From Deltaproteobacteria bacterium (lineage in GTDB: Bacteria; BMS3Abin14): a stretch of 37,641 nt of DNA. Below are positions 6,568-15,603 of this stretch, one piece after another. Below the pieces are notes generated by a model. The model ran no database searches, had not been told where the DNA came from, and saw nothing but the letters and a program-made list of their open reading frames with translations. A program made the translations under genes and the position numbers. Numbering within the stretch: the stretch's first letter is position 1; each line of letters begins with the position of its first letter. Where the stretch lies: assembly GCA_013151915.1 (NCBI GenBank), contig JAADHJ010000033.1:1-37641 (forward strand). The letters are read 5' to 3'.

Positions 6568-6759
6568 TACACACCCTCCGCCATAATGGCCTCCCGAAAC
6601 TCTTCTGGACAAGGCTCAAACCGGTAATTCCCGGATATTATAATTCCGGATATTTATTTATTACAACAATTCCATAACTTTTCCCAATACGGCTCTCATT
6701 CAGCCACCTGGGTGTTATACTGTCTATAGCATCTCCCGCCTTGCAAAACGGCTCGAAGA
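6568..6759 (-). promoter_or_regulatory. arsS upstream region with AATTCC(C)GGATAT direct repeats
   Basis: Two near-identical direct repeats, AATTCCCGGATAT (6626-6638) and AATTCCGGATAT (6642-6653), lie 60-90 bp upstream of the arsS start. Their spacing, about 1.5 helical turns, would suit a regulator binding as a dimer. No known operator consensus is recognised. Confidence 0.3.
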
Positions 6760-6815
6760 GACTTTTCGCTTTCCGTTGAGTAAAAAGCCATTAACGGACT
6801 TTTTACGACTCTATC
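6760..6815 (+). repeat. GAT...ATC hairpin element, 3' partial copy (A1)
   Basis: The 3' third of the dispersed element (ACTTTTCGCTTTCCGTTGAG through to ACTCTATC) directly precedes a complete copy and is separated from it by exactly 6 bp (AAGGTT). Confidence 0.75.
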
Positions 6816-6821
6816 AAGGTT

Positions 6822-6954
6822 GATGACTTCGCAAGGAGTCATCAAAGCGCCCACTTAAGGGTGCCCAAATCGAAGATTTGTGAGGAAAGTGAAAATGACA
6901 CTTTTCGCTTTCCGTTGAGTAAAAAGCCACGAATGGACTTTTTACGACCCTATC
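6822..6954 (+). mobile_element. GAT...ATC hairpin MITE-like element, complete short form (A2)
   Basis: This 133-bp copy starts GATGACTTCGC and ends ACGACCCTATC. It carries a terminal hairpin GATGACTT/AGTCATC, a GCGCCC-type hairpin, AAATCGAAGATTT, and GGAAAGTG...CGCTTTCC. It is non-coding; peptides such as FYSTESEKCHFHFP read from it are artefacts that recur at every copy. It lies 254 nt upstream of tal-pgi in the same orientation as that gene. Confidence 0.75.
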
Positions 6955-6995
6955 AAAGTCATGAAGATATTGTGAGATAATACGGTTATAAATAT

Positions 6996-7208
6996 GGATC
7001 ATCCGGGAAATGAGTACCTGGATGTGGAGTGGATCATACTCCACCATTCGTCATCGTGCCTGTCCCGCCATAGCTCGAAGAGCGACAAGTCGCCCGGGAT
7101 TGCCGCGTCACTCTCGTCTCCCTCGATGCTCCTCGCAATGACAGCAAAATAATAATATAAGGTACGCATTAACCGGATGAACCAAAAATATAAATCTGGA
7201 GGTTCTTA
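6996..7208. repeat. tal-pgi leader region with three dispersed repeats
   Basis: The 29-bp segment 6996-7024 (GGATCATCCGGGAAATGAGT and on) is repeated at 31061-31089. The segment 7097-7143 is an ATTGC...CTCGCAATGACAG repeat also seen near 2952 and 5455. The segment 7161-7184 (GGTACGCATTAACCGGATGA) matches copies at 2834 and 31389. A TCTGGAGG ribosome site ends the region just before the tal-pgi ATG. Confidence 0.55.
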
Positions 7209-9995
7209 ATGAATAACATTCAAAAGGCCATGGAACTGGGCCAGTCCATCTGGCTCGATTATATTCGACGTTCGTTCATCACCTCGGGCGAACTTGAAGC
7301 CCTCATTGGCCAGGGGTTGATGGGAATGACCTCCAATCCGTCCATCTTCGAGAAGGCGATCACCGGCAGCTCCGATTACGACGCCGACCTGGCAAGACTT
7401 GCGGGCGAGGGGCTCACCACCGGGGAGATCTATGACGCCATAACTCTTCAGGATATCGGCATGGCCACAGACACTTTCAGGCCGGTTTACGATGCCACCG
7501 ACCAAGCCGACGGGTTCGTCAGCCTGGAGGTCAACCCCCTCCTCGCCGCCGATACCGAAAGTACCATCAGCGAGGGAGTAAGGCTATTCAACGCCCTGGG
7601 CAGGCCCAATGTCATGATCAAGGTCCCGGCCACACCCGAGGGATTTCCCGCCATCCGGACCCTCATCGGCATGGGAATAAACGTCAACGTCACCCTCATC
7701 TTTTCCGTCGGACAGTACCGTAAGGCAGCCGAAGCTTACCTGGCCGGCCTGGAAGATCTGGTATCCACCGGCGCGAAGCCGGTCACCGTCTCGTCGGTGG
7801 CCTCCCTTTTTGTCAGCCGCCTGGATACTGTTGTAGATGGAATGCTGGAGCGGATGGGGCTCGAGAATCCCCAGGGATGGACCGCCATCGCCAACGCAAA
7901 GATGGTCTATGCCGAGTTCCTCGATATCTTCAGCGGCCCCAGATGGAAAAAACTGGCTGAGGCGGGCGGGCGGGCGCAACGTCCCCTTTGGGCCAGCACC
8001 AGCACAAAAAACCCTCGCTATCCGGACACGATGTACGTGGATGAACTTCTTGGACCCCGGACAGTCAACACCCTGCCGATTGCAACTCTCCACGCTTTTC
8101 TGGACCACGGAGAGCCTGCCCTCACCCTTGCGACAGATTTCAAAGAGGCCAGGGAACACCTGAAACATATCAGGGAGCTTGGAATCAATCTGGACACCAT
8201 CATGGACACACTCCTCGCCAAAGGGATCGAAAGTTTTTCCGCTTCCTTCCGTTCCATCATGGCAGGGATTTCATCCAAGGCGGCTCAGCTCGCCGGGGGA
8301 GACAAGGCATTATGCATGGAGCTTGGGCAATACACCAAAGCCGTGGACCAAACCCTGGAAAGTATAAGGGACGACCGTGTGTTGGCGAGGATCTGGAGTC
8401 ATGACCACACAGTCTGGAAACCGGAACCTTCCGGGATCGCGGAAAGGCTTGGCTGGCTCAACTGCCCGGAAAACATGACCGGCGCGATTCCCCGGATCGA
8501 ACAGCTGGCCGACCAGGCCGGTGCCGCCGGATATACCCATGCCCTTCTTTTGGGAATGGGCGGTTCCAGTTTGGCCCCCTTCGTTTTCAGGCGGACTTTC
8601 GGGGTGGCGACAGGCCACCTCGACCTTGCGGTCCTTGACAGTACTGATCCTTCTGCGGTTCTGGAATATACCCAGCGGATGGACCCCGCGAAAACCCTCT
8701 TTATCGTCTCCACCAAATCGGGGACCACGACAGAGACCCTCTCCTTTTTCAGGTACTTTTACAACATTACCGCCATGGCGGTTGGTCCAGCCGCCGGAGA
8801 TCACTTTATCGCCATCACCGATCCGGGAAGCGCTCTGGAAAGGCTGGCATGGGAGCACGACTTTCGCCATATATTCCTGAACGATCCAAATATCGGCGGA
8901 AGATACTCGGTCCTTTCCTACTTCGGACTGGTCCCGGCCGCTCTCATCGGCATGGATGTTCACACCCTTCTCGACCAGGCGTCGAGGGTGGCCGAGAACT
9001 GCGTATCCTCCAACTGTCCCGTTGCCGGAGACAACGCCGGAGGCCGTTTGGGCGCGGCCATGGGTCATCTTGCCACGGCGGGGGTCGACAAGCTGACCAT
9101 CGTCGCGTCTCCAGCCGTCATGGCCTTTGGCGCATGGCTGGAACAGCTTCTGGCAGAGAGTACAGGCAAGGAGGGGAAGGGTATCCTCCCTGTGGATGCT
9201 GAAAGAATGGGTGAAGTGGATGTCTATGGGGATGACCGCCTTTTCGTCTACCTGAGACTTGATGGCGACGACACCCATGACGCGGCCATTGACAGGTTAT
9301 CCGGTGCCGGACACCCGGTGATCCGAATCAACATCAAGGACCTGTATGACCTGGGTGGGGAGTTCTTCCGTTGGGAGATGGCCACTGCCGTGGCCGGGCA
9401 CATCATGGGAATCAATCCGTTCGATCAACCCAATGTCGAGTCCGCCAAGATACAGGCACGCGTAATGCTTGAAGAGTTCAAGAAAGAGGGGAAACTTCCG
9501 GAACTCACACCCACCCTGGAAGAAAACGGGATGGTAGTCTATTCCAGCCGAAAATGGACTACCTTATCCGAGGCCCTGAATGGATTTTTGGCCCTCGCCC
9601 AGCCCGGAGATTACGCGGCCATTCAGGCGTACATAGCACCTACAGAGGGTTTTGCCGTGCTCCTGGATGAATTTCGCACCACGATCCGCGACCGGTGGAA
9701 GATCGCTACCACCGTTGGGTTCGGACCCAGGTTTCTCCACTCCACCGGCCAGCTGCACAAGGGGGACAGAGGCAACGGGCTGTTCATCCAGATCACGTCC
9801 GACGATACCACTGACGTTCCAATCCCCGATGAGACGGGATCGGATGTTTCAACAGTGTCCTTCGGGATCCTTAAAGCCGCCCAGGCGCTGGGTGACCGCC
9901 GGGCGCTGCTGGACGCCGGGCGCAGGGTTATCAGGTTTCACCTGACCGGGGACGTAGCCGACGGGATCCAGACACTGACGAGGGAGATTAATTGA
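7209..9995 (+). CDS. tal-pgi: Bifunctional transaldolase / glucose-6-phosphate isomerase
   Basis: This 928-residue cytosolic fusion has its two activities in order. Residues 1 to ~370 are transaldolase (MTSNPSIFEKAI near 40-51, and the Schiff-base lysine in VMIKVPATPEG, K138). Residues ~390-928 are a phosphoglucose isomerase of the short type (LLGMGGSSLAP, VSTKSGTTTETLSFFRYF, GGRYSVLSYFGL). It exchanges C3 units between sugar phosphates and interconverts glucose-6-P and fructose-6-P, linking glycolysis and the pentose phosphate route. The length is close to the ~950 residues usual for this fusion. GGAGG lies 5 nt upstream of the ATG. It converges with the small gene at 10005-10262. Confidence 0.95.
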   Translation: MNNIQKAMELGQSIWLDYIRRSFITSGELEALIGQGLMGMTSNPSIFEKAITGSSDYDADLARLAGEGLTTGEIYDAITLQDIGMATDTFRPVYDATDQADGFVSLEVNPLLAADTESTISEGVRLFNALGRPNVMIKVPATPEGFPAIRTLIGMGINVNVTLIFSVGQYRKAAEAYLAGLEDLVSTGAKPVTVSSVASLFVSRLDTVVDGMLERMGLENPQGWTAIANAKMVYAEFLDIFSGPRWKKLAEAGGRAQRPLWASTSTKNPRYPDTMYVDELLGPRTVNTLPIATLHAFLDHGEPALTLATDFKEAREHLKHIRELGINLDTIMDTLLAKGIESFSASFRSIMAGISSKAAQLAGGDKALCMELGQYTKAVDQTLESIRDDRVLARIWSHDHTVWKPEPSGIAERLGWLNCPENMTGAIPRIEQLADQAGAAGYTHALLLGMGGSSLAPFVFRRTFGVATGHLDLAVLDSTDPSAVLEYTQRMDPAKTLFIVSTKSGTTTETLSFFRYFYNITAMAVGPAAGDHFIAITDPGSALERLAWEHDFRHIFLNDPNIGGRYSVLSYFGLVPAALIGMDVHTLLDQASRVAENCVSSNCPVAGDNAGGRLGAAMGHLATAGVDKLTIVASPAVMAFGAWLEQLLAESTGKEGKGILPVDAERMGEVDVYGDDRLFVYLRLDGDDTHDAAIDRLSGAGHPVIRINIKDLYDLGGEFFRWEMATAVAGHIMGINPFDQPNVESAKIQARVMLEEFKKEGKLPELTPTLEENGMVVYSSRKWTTLSEALNGFLALAQPGDYAAIQAYIAPTEGFAVLLDEFRTTIRDRWKIATTVGFGPRFLHSTGQLHKGDRGNGLFIQITSDDTTDVPIPDETGSDVSTVSFGILKAAQALGDRRALLDAGRRVIRFHLTGDVADGIQTLTREIN

Positions 9996-10004
9996 CGTAC
10001 CCTC

Positions 10005-10262
10005 CTAACCCTCTACCAGTTTGGAATTTACCGAATCTATACGTTCGTAAAGTCTGTGATAAACGGTCACAACTTCCTTGAAATCTTCGCCTTTTTCAGG
10101 GCAGGAGAACGGGACGTCGACCTTGGTGACAACATCGTCCGTCTCCTTGCCGGGCGTCAGATACGCCATTACAGGTCTGCGGATAAACTCCAGGGCATAT
10201 TCATGGCATCCCGCACATACCGGACATTTTTCGAATTTCAACCGGCCGTCATCAAAACTCAT
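10005..10262 (-). CDS. Small CxxCxxC conserved-type hypothetical protein
   Basis: This 85-residue protein starts at ATG 10262 behind GAGGAG. A compact CPVCAGCHEY motif (about residues 18-27) could hold iron-sulfur or zinc, and a further Cys follows (VPFSCPEKGEDF). No family is recognised. It is convergent with tal-pgi, nine bases apart. The coding frame is clean and the ribosome site good, so it is probably a real gene. Confidence 0.55.
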   Translation of the reverse strand: MSFDDGRLKFEKCPVCAGCHEYALEFIRRPVMAYLTPGKETDDVVTKVDVPFSCPEKGEDFKEVVTVYHRLYERIDSVNSKLVEG

Positions 10263-10300
10263 GATGTCATCTCCTCACTATCAAGGTTACCGTGGTATTG

Positions 10301-10331
10301 GAGTCCAGAGTCCAGTGTCCGGAGTCCGGAG
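10301..10331. repeat. GTCCAGAGTCC repeat block
   Basis: Degenerate tandem units GAGTCCAGAGTCCAGTGTCC followed by GGAGTCCGGAG are of the same type as 5359-5396. They lie in the intergenic space upstream of glk. Confidence 0.55.
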
Positions 10332-10455
10332 CATGTCGGGAGGATTATATGGAAAAACCTGGACAAATCAAGAAGCAGTCCGGCCACAGGTGCCTCCACG
10401 CCCTTCTTTCTGGTTGAGACCCGTGATATTCTGGTAAATATGCGGGTGTATCGTT

Positions 10456-10608
10456 GATGACTTCGCAAAAAGTCATCAACGCGCCCCGCGTGGGGCGCCC
10501 GAATCAATGGCTTGCAGCGCAAGTCGTTGATTCGTGAGGAAAGCGGAAACGACGCTTTTCGCTTTTCGTTGAGCAAAAAGCCACGAATGGACTTTTGGCG
10601 ACCCTATC
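10456..10608 (+). mobile_element. GAT...ATC hairpin MITE-like element, long form with perfect target duplication (B)
   Basis: This is a 153-bp complete copy, GATGACTTCGC...GACCCTATC. It is flanked on both sides by ATCGTT (10450-10455 and 10609-10614), a perfect 6-bp target-site duplication. The long form carries the extra hairpin GACTTGCGCTGCAAGCC-like segment (10503-10533). The element ends 28 nt before the glk start and sits in the sense orientation, so it forms part of the presumed glk leader. Confidence 0.8.
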
Positions 10609-10636
10609 ATCGTTGTGTTTTGAAAGGAGGTTGCCC

Positions 10637-11632
10637 ATGCTCCTTGCCGGAGACATAGGCGGCACGAAGACTGTTCTGGCGGTATTCTCCCCTGAGATGG
10701 GGCCCAGAAAGCCACTGATGGAGGCCGTTTACCGAAGCGCTGATTATTCCAACCTGGAAGAAATATCGGCCGACTTCCTTGGAAAAGCCGGTTTTTCAGT
10801 CCACCGTGCCAGCTTTGGCGTCGCAGGCCCGGTAATCAGGGGGAAGGCCTCGGTGACAAATTTACGGTGGAACCTGGACAAGGATTACCTGAGCAGGCGG
10901 CTTCGTATTCCGGAAGTACACCTTCTCAACGACCTGGAAGCCATGGCCTACGCCCTCCCCGACACGGCGCCATCGGACCTGCGCCGGCTGAACATGGGCA
11001 CACCAGAGCCCCGCGGCACCATGGCGGTCATCGCTCCCGGGACCGGCCTGGGCGAAGCCTTCCTGACGTGGGACGGCAAACGTTACAAGGCCTTCCCTTC
11101 CGAGGGAGGACATGGCGATTTCGCCCCCAACACCCCCCTTGAGGGCGAACTTCTGAAAAACCTCCAGGGAAAAATGGATCACGTCAGCCTTGAAACGGTC
11201 TGCTCGGGAAGGGGTATACCCAACATTTACGGGTTCCTCAAGGAAGCTGGGTTCGGTGAAGAGCCCCCCTGGCTGTCAGAGCGGATTCAGGCAGCGGATG
11301 ACCCCACTCCCGTCATTATGAACACAGCCCTTGATGACTTTCAAACCAGTCCCCTGTGCACAAAAGCCGTTGAGATGTTCGTTTCCATCCTCGGGGCCGC
11401 GGCAGGAAACCTCGCCCTCACGGTCATGTCCACGAGGGGTGTTTTTCTTGGGGGCGGGATACCTCCCCGCATCCTTGCCGCGCTGCAGAACGGCCGTTTC
11501 ATGGAGTCGTTTGCCCGGAAGGGCCGAATGGGGGCTTTTCTGAAAAAGATTCCGGTACATGTTATTCTTAACCCCAAGCTCGCCCTGGTGGGGGCGGCCT
11601 GTTTTGGCATGGAGGTCAAAATAACGCCATAA
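10637..11632 (+). CDS. glk: Glucokinase
   Basis: This 331-residue cytosolic kinase of the bacterial Glk (PF02685) type phosphorylates glucose to glucose-6-phosphate. It shows the N-terminal phosphate loop LLAGDIGGTKTVLAVF, the catalytic-region LLNDLEAMAYALP, the second phosphate motif VIAPGTGLGEAFL, and FPSEGGHGDFAP, which contains sugar-binding His/Glu residues. LGGGIPPRIL lies near the C-terminus. The start at 10637 is set by AAAGGAGG 6 nt upstream; an earlier ATG at 10595 falls inside the repeat element and is rejected. Together with tal-pgi just upstream it feeds hexose into central metabolism. Confidence 0.9.
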   Translation: MLLAGDIGGTKTVLAVFSPEMGPRKPLMEAVYRSADYSNLEEISADFLGKAGFSVHRASFGVAGPVIRGKASVTNLRWNLDKDYLSRRLRIPEVHLLNDLEAMAYALPDTAPSDLRRLNMGTPEPRGTMAVIAPGTGLGEAFLTWDGKRYKAFPSEGGHGDFAPNTPLEGELLKNLQGKMDHVSLETVCSGRGIPNIYGFLKEAGFGEEPPWLSERIQAADDPTPVIMNTALDDFQTSPLCTKAVEMFVSILGAAAGNLALTVMSTRGVFLGGGIPPRILAALQNGRFMESFARKGRMGAFLKKIPVHVILNPKLALVGAACFGMEVKITP

Positions 11633-11695
11633 TTATCGGGAGCGGCCGGTCCGGAAACCCGCCGGCCGTAAAGTCGGCGGTCTCGGGATGGAAAG

Positions 11696-14530
11696 TTACC
11701 TGGGGGACAGGGTTTTCTTGATTTTCCTGACGAGATCGGCGGCCGAGTAGGGCTTCTGGATGAAGCCGGCCAGGCCATCGTGAGCAAATAGCCCCGACTC
11801 GAAGGGACCGGTAGCGATGGATTCATCGTAACCGGAGGAGAGGATGACCGGGATGTCCCCCCTGATGTTTTTCATCTCGTAGAACACCTCGTCGCCGCCC
11901 ATCTTGGGCATGGTCATGTCCAGAAGGACAAGGTCAATTTCGTCGAGGCGGTTTCTGAAGATCTTCAGTGCCTCCGGACCGTCAGGCGCGGTGAGCACCT
12001 GAAATCCTTCCGTTTCGAGCATGTCCCGTGCAAGGTCCCTGATTATCTCCTCATCGTCCACGACCAGTACGGTCCTGACACCCTCAAGATTTTCTTCCGG
12101 GGGAGGCTCCACAGGTTTATCACGAGGTTCTTCCGTAGCCGGCAGCAGCACCCTGAACGTCGCTCCTCTTTCGGGCTCCGACTGGATCCTGACACCTCCT
12201 CCGTGCCCTTTCACAATCCCCAGGACAGCCGCAAGTCCCATCCCCCTGCCAAACTCTTTCGTGGTGAAAAACGGCTCGAAGATCCTGTCCCAAATGGTTG
12301 AGGCCATTCCTCTCCCGGTATCCGAGATATCCAATAAAACGTACCATCCTTCAGACAGGTCACCGGCGAAACGGATCTGATCGAGGTAAGAACGATCGCA
12401 TTTCATCATTCCGGTCGTTACCACAATCACTCCCACGTCGTCGCCGATGGATTCCGCCGCGTTAATTATGAGATTCGTTACTACCTGTCTTATCTGAGAG
12501 ACATCCGCCTCAATGACGGGCAATGTGTCGGAAAGATGGTACGTGATGTTCACGTTCTTTCCCACGGCCGTGGCGAGGATCTTCTCCATCCCCTGAATTA
12601 CGGCGGACAGGTCCACATCATCCAGCACGAGGCGGCCTTTTCCGGAGTAGGCGAGCATCTGATTGGCCAACTCACCCGCCTGTTGAGCTGCATTAATGAT
12701 CTTTCGGGTATAGAAAATGGCAGGTGAATCGGGGGGAAGCTTCATCTCGGCCAGGCTGGCGTTTCCCAGGATGCCTGTGAGCATGTTGTTAAAGTCGTGG
12801 GCTATACCTTCGGCGAGGAGGCCCAGGCTCTCCATCTGGTGGGCGTGACGGATCCGATCCTCAAGTTTCCTGCGCTCGGTGATGTCGAGAATCGTCACGA
12901 CCATCCGGGCAGGGTTCCCTGATTCGTCAAAGGAAATCCGGGCACTTTCACTGACATAGCGCACATCACCGTCCGGACGGACGATCCTGTGCTCCAGGGA
13001 ATCAACATGTTTTCCCTTCAGAACGTCCTCTACTGCTTTCCGGACCATCTCCAGGTCCTCCGGGTGGACCCGATCAAGAAACGCGTCAAAGGTTCCATCG
13101 AACTGCCCAGAGGCAAGACCGAAGATGCGAAAGGCCTCATCCGACCCGACAATCCTACCCGAGACGAGGTTCCAATCCACGTTTCCCATGTGTGCGATGC
13201 GCTGCGCCCGCGCGAGGCTTTCCTCGCTCCGGCGAAGTTTCTCCTCCATTCCCTTACGCTCGGTGATATCCCGAACGACAGCCAGCATGGACTTTCGTCC
13301 AGCGATAATCACGGGGCGGGCATGGACTTCAATTTGCATCTCGGTCCCGTTCTTTTTCAGGTTTCTCGACAAGAACATTGCCCCCCCGTCCAGGACCTTT
13401 CGAACCTGTTCATCCACCCTGAAGACGAGGTCTGGAGCCGCCAGATTCTTAACCGTCATGTTCTTGAACTCTTCCTGACTGTAGCCGTAGTGATCCACCG
13501 CAGTCGCGTTGACATCAAGGATGCCCCCCTCCGAATCGAGGAGAAAGATGCTGTCAGAGGTAAAGTCAAAGAGCGTCCGGTACCTCTCCTCGCTCTCCCT
13601 GAGGACCGCCTCACCCCGTTTACGCCTCTCTATCTCCTCTCTGAGATGCCTGGTCCGTGTCCTGACCGCGGTCGACAGTAAAACGGTCCCGCCCCCCAGG
13701 AGGAGCACAAGCACAGCACAAAGAATGAAGACCAGCTTCAGCCACCCCGGCAGCCTTTGCCCGGCTCCCATTCCGAGCCAATTTTTTATGGATCTGTCGT
13801 AAAGGGAGTTTTCGTCAGCCTTCATTGCCCTCAGGTCCCTGTCCAGGGCAGACAGAATGTCCTGACTCTTCCCCTTGGGTGCGGCGAACCTGGGTTTAAC
13901 CGGATCGAAAATAATTGGAGTTTTTTCGATATCATACCCGCTGTCGTTTATGGCTCCGAAAAGGCGGTTGACAATGCCCGCGTCCGCTTTCCCTGCCTGG
14001 AGTGTTATGAAAACGTCAGGGTACGTGTCAACCAGAACGAATTTCGAGTTCAGTTCAAACTGCTCGGCCAGGGCACGGAACGCCAGATAATGGCTGTCGC
14101 CGCGAAGGACGGCCACCCTTTTTTCCTCCAGGTCCGGGAGGGACCGGATTCCACTGTTTTTCCCGACATATACCACTCCCCAGTTCATCAACACCGGTTC
14201 GGCGGAAAAATCGAATAGTTCGGCCCTTGCCTTGGAATAACCGATGGCCGGCATCAGGTCGATACGGTCATCCGCCAACTCTATGAGACACTCTTCCCAG
14301 ACACAGGGAACGAATTTAAGCTCCCACTTTTCCCGGGAGGCGGTGTGACGGAGAAGATCCACCTGGATCCCCTGGGGGTTTCCGGCCTCGTCCATAAACA
14401 CGAGGGGCTTGTTCTGGTAGATCCCGACCCTGATTGTTTTTGTTTTCGTAGCACTGTGGGAATAAGCCGGCCAGATAGCCGGGGACAGGAATAAAAATAG
14501 AAGCAGGGTTGTGACGGACTTTTTCCGCAC
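11696..14530 (-). CDS. Hybrid sensor histidine kinase with periplasmic solute-binding sensor
   Basis: This is a 944-residue membrane kinase. A signal peptide (1-26) is followed by a family 3 solute-binding sensor domain (about 32-250) facing the periplasm, a TM helix (about 263-287), two PAS domains (about 315-425 and 440-555), and a dimerisation/phosphoacceptor region with His578 in GIAHDFNNMLTGI. An ATPase domain follows (N-box NLIINAAES about 687-694, DISDTGRGM about 734-742, GRGMGLAAVLGIVKGHGGG). The C-terminal receiver has DD at 825-826, phosphoacceptor Asp871 (LLDMTMPKMGG) and Lys926. It likely senses an amino acid or similar small ligand and passes phosphate to an unlinked partner, because no response regulator with an output domain is adjacent. 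Confidence 0.92.
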   Translation of the reverse strand: MRKKSVTTLLLFLFLSPAIWPAYSHSATKTKTIRVGIYQNKPLVFMDEAGNPQGIQVDLLRHTASREKWELKFVPCVWEECLIELADDRIDLMPAIGYSKARAELFDFSAEPVLMNWGVVYVGKNSGIRSLPDLEEKRVAVLRGDSHYLAFRALAEQFELNSKFVLVDTYPDVFITLQAGKADAGIVNRLFGAINDSGYDIEKTPIIFDPVKPRFAAPKGKSQDILSALDRDLRAMKADENSLYDRSIKNWLGMGAGQRLPGWLKLVFILCAVLVLLLGGGTVLLSTAVRTRTRHLREEIERRKRGEAVLRESEERYRTLFDFTSDSIFLLDSEGGILDVNATAVDHYGYSQEEFKNMTVKNLAAPDLVFRVDEQVRKVLDGGAMFLSRNLKKNGTEMQIEVHARPVIIAGRKSMLAVVRDITERKGMEEKLRRSEESLARAQRIAHMGNVDWNLVSGRIVGSDEAFRIFGLASGQFDGTFDAFLDRVHPEDLEMVRKAVEDVLKGKHVDSLEHRIVRPDGDVRYVSESARISFDESGNPARMVVTILDITERRKLEDRIRHAHQMESLGLLAEGIAHDFNNMLTGILGNASLAEMKLPPDSPAIFYTRKIINAAQQAGELANQMLAYSGKGRLVLDDVDLSAVIQGMEKILATAVGKNVNITYHLSDTLPVIEADVSQIRQVVTNLIINAAESIGDDVGVIVVTTGMMKCDRSYLDQIRFAGDLSEGWYVLLDISDTGRGMASTIWDRIFEPFFTTKEFGRGMGLAAVLGIVKGHGGGVRIQSEPERGATFRVLLPATEEPRDKPVEPPPEENLEGVRTVLVVDDEEIIRDLARDMLETEGFQVLTAPDGPEALKIFRNRLDEIDLVLLDMTMPKMGGDEVFYEMKNIRGDIPVILSSGYDESIATGPFESGLFAHDGLAGFIQKPYSAADLVRKIKKTLSPR

Positions 14531-14667
14531 TGGGCTTTCTCCGGGGGGAGGGGGAGGGGGACCAGGAAGTTCTGGACGGCCGAAAGGCCGGCTTATGATG
14601 GAATCCCTCGCCCTGGAAGGCTATCACTTGCGGGGTGTGTTTACAAGGCGAAGGGCACCCTCCATTC

Positions 14668-15603
14668 CTATCGTCCGACAGCTCTCTTGCGCTGCGCTTC
14701 TCTTTCACTCCGGAATCTGGCCAGGTCTGCGTCTCCAGGGAACCTTCGTTCTCCTTCCGACAGGACCATTGCCGCCTCATTCGGCCGGTTCTGCCGATCC
14801 AGCGCCCGGGCGAGAAGGACCGACGTCTTCCCTCCAAGGGGGTCGGCAGGGTACTCCACGAGCAGCATTCTCGAGAGAGCCTCCGCCCGGGAAAAGTCGC
14901 CCGCCCGGAAGGAGGATTCCGCCCGGGCATAAAGCGTGGACGCCGGAATTCCGGAGGCCGCTTTCGCCTTGTAATACGCTTCTCCGGCCATTTCATCACT
15001 TATCGTGATTTCCGCAGAGTGGGGGGCCGGCGCCTCGGATTCGCCGTTTCGTTCCTCAATTCCCGGACCCTGCCCAACTCCCTGGACGGCCTCTTCTTTC
15101 TCGAGATCCATCGCCTTCTCCCCGAGGGCCTTGTTTCGGACCACGTTCGTGTCCATTTCTAGTTTGTACTGCCGGGCGGAGGGCGCTGGCATCTTCAGAC
15201 GAGTCTTCCGGGCGTTTTTGGGGGCCATGTCCGACCCAATGGGAAACTCAACCCGACCCCCGAAATACAGACCAACGGCGACCACTAAGACCAGCGCCAC
15301 GGAAAGGGCGGGGACGAACCGGAGGAAGGCCGGACCCGGTTTTTCCTGGGGTTTTTCCTGCCCGATCCGGGCCGGGATCGGCTCTTCCTTGACCGAAGCC
15401 ATGACCCGAGCCGTAAAGGAATCCCAGTATTGCGGCCCTGGACCGGGCGGACCCGCGGCACTATCGGCACGGACAAGGTCCTCCAACATCCCGGAACATC
15501 GGGGACACGTGTTCATGTGTTCTTCAATCCTCCCGCGTTCAGACCGCGGGAGTTCTTCATCGTGGTAGGCCATCAGCTTTTTCCTGACCCTGCCGCATCT
15601 CAC
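14668..15603 (-). CDS. Anti-sigma factor with zinc-binding N-terminus and membrane anchor
   Basis: This 311-residue protein carries a ZAS/zf-HC2 anti-sigma module at its N-terminus: H29-x3-C33-x2-C36 (EEHMNTCPRCSGML). A single TM helix follows (about 94-118, PALSVALVLVVAVGLYFGG), then a low-complexity linker and a TPR-like helical repeat region near the C-terminus (ASTLYARAESSFRAGDFSRA...LLVEYPADP). It should hold the ECF sigma factor at the membrane until a signal releases it. Its start overlaps the sigma gene stop by 4 nt (ATGA), so translation is coupled. The periplasmic TPR part may sense a protein partner. Confidence 0.85.
   Translation of the reverse strand: MRCGRVRKKLMAYHDEELPRSERGRIEEHMNTCPRCSGMLEDLVRADSAAGPPGPGPQYWDSFTARVMASVKEEPIPARIGQEKPQEKPGPAFLRFVPALSVALVLVVAVGLYFGGRVEFPIGSDMAPKNARKTRLKMPAPSARQYKLEMDTNVVRNKALGEKAMDLEKEEAVQGVGQGPGIEERNGESEAPAPHSAEITISDEMAGEAYYKAKAASGIPASTLYARAESSFRAGDFSRAEALSRMLLVEYPADPLGGKTSVLLARALDRQNRPNEAAMVLSEGERRFPGDADLARFRSEREAQRKRAVGR

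Noticed and set aside
6814-7047. ORFs reading FYSTESEKCHFHFPHKS on several strands and places
   Set aside because: They are translations of the dispersed hairpin element, recur wherever it does, and lack ribosome sites.
8310-9278. 322-residue minus-strand ORF inside tal-pgi
   Set aside because: Antisense shadow of a well-conserved fusion enzyme.
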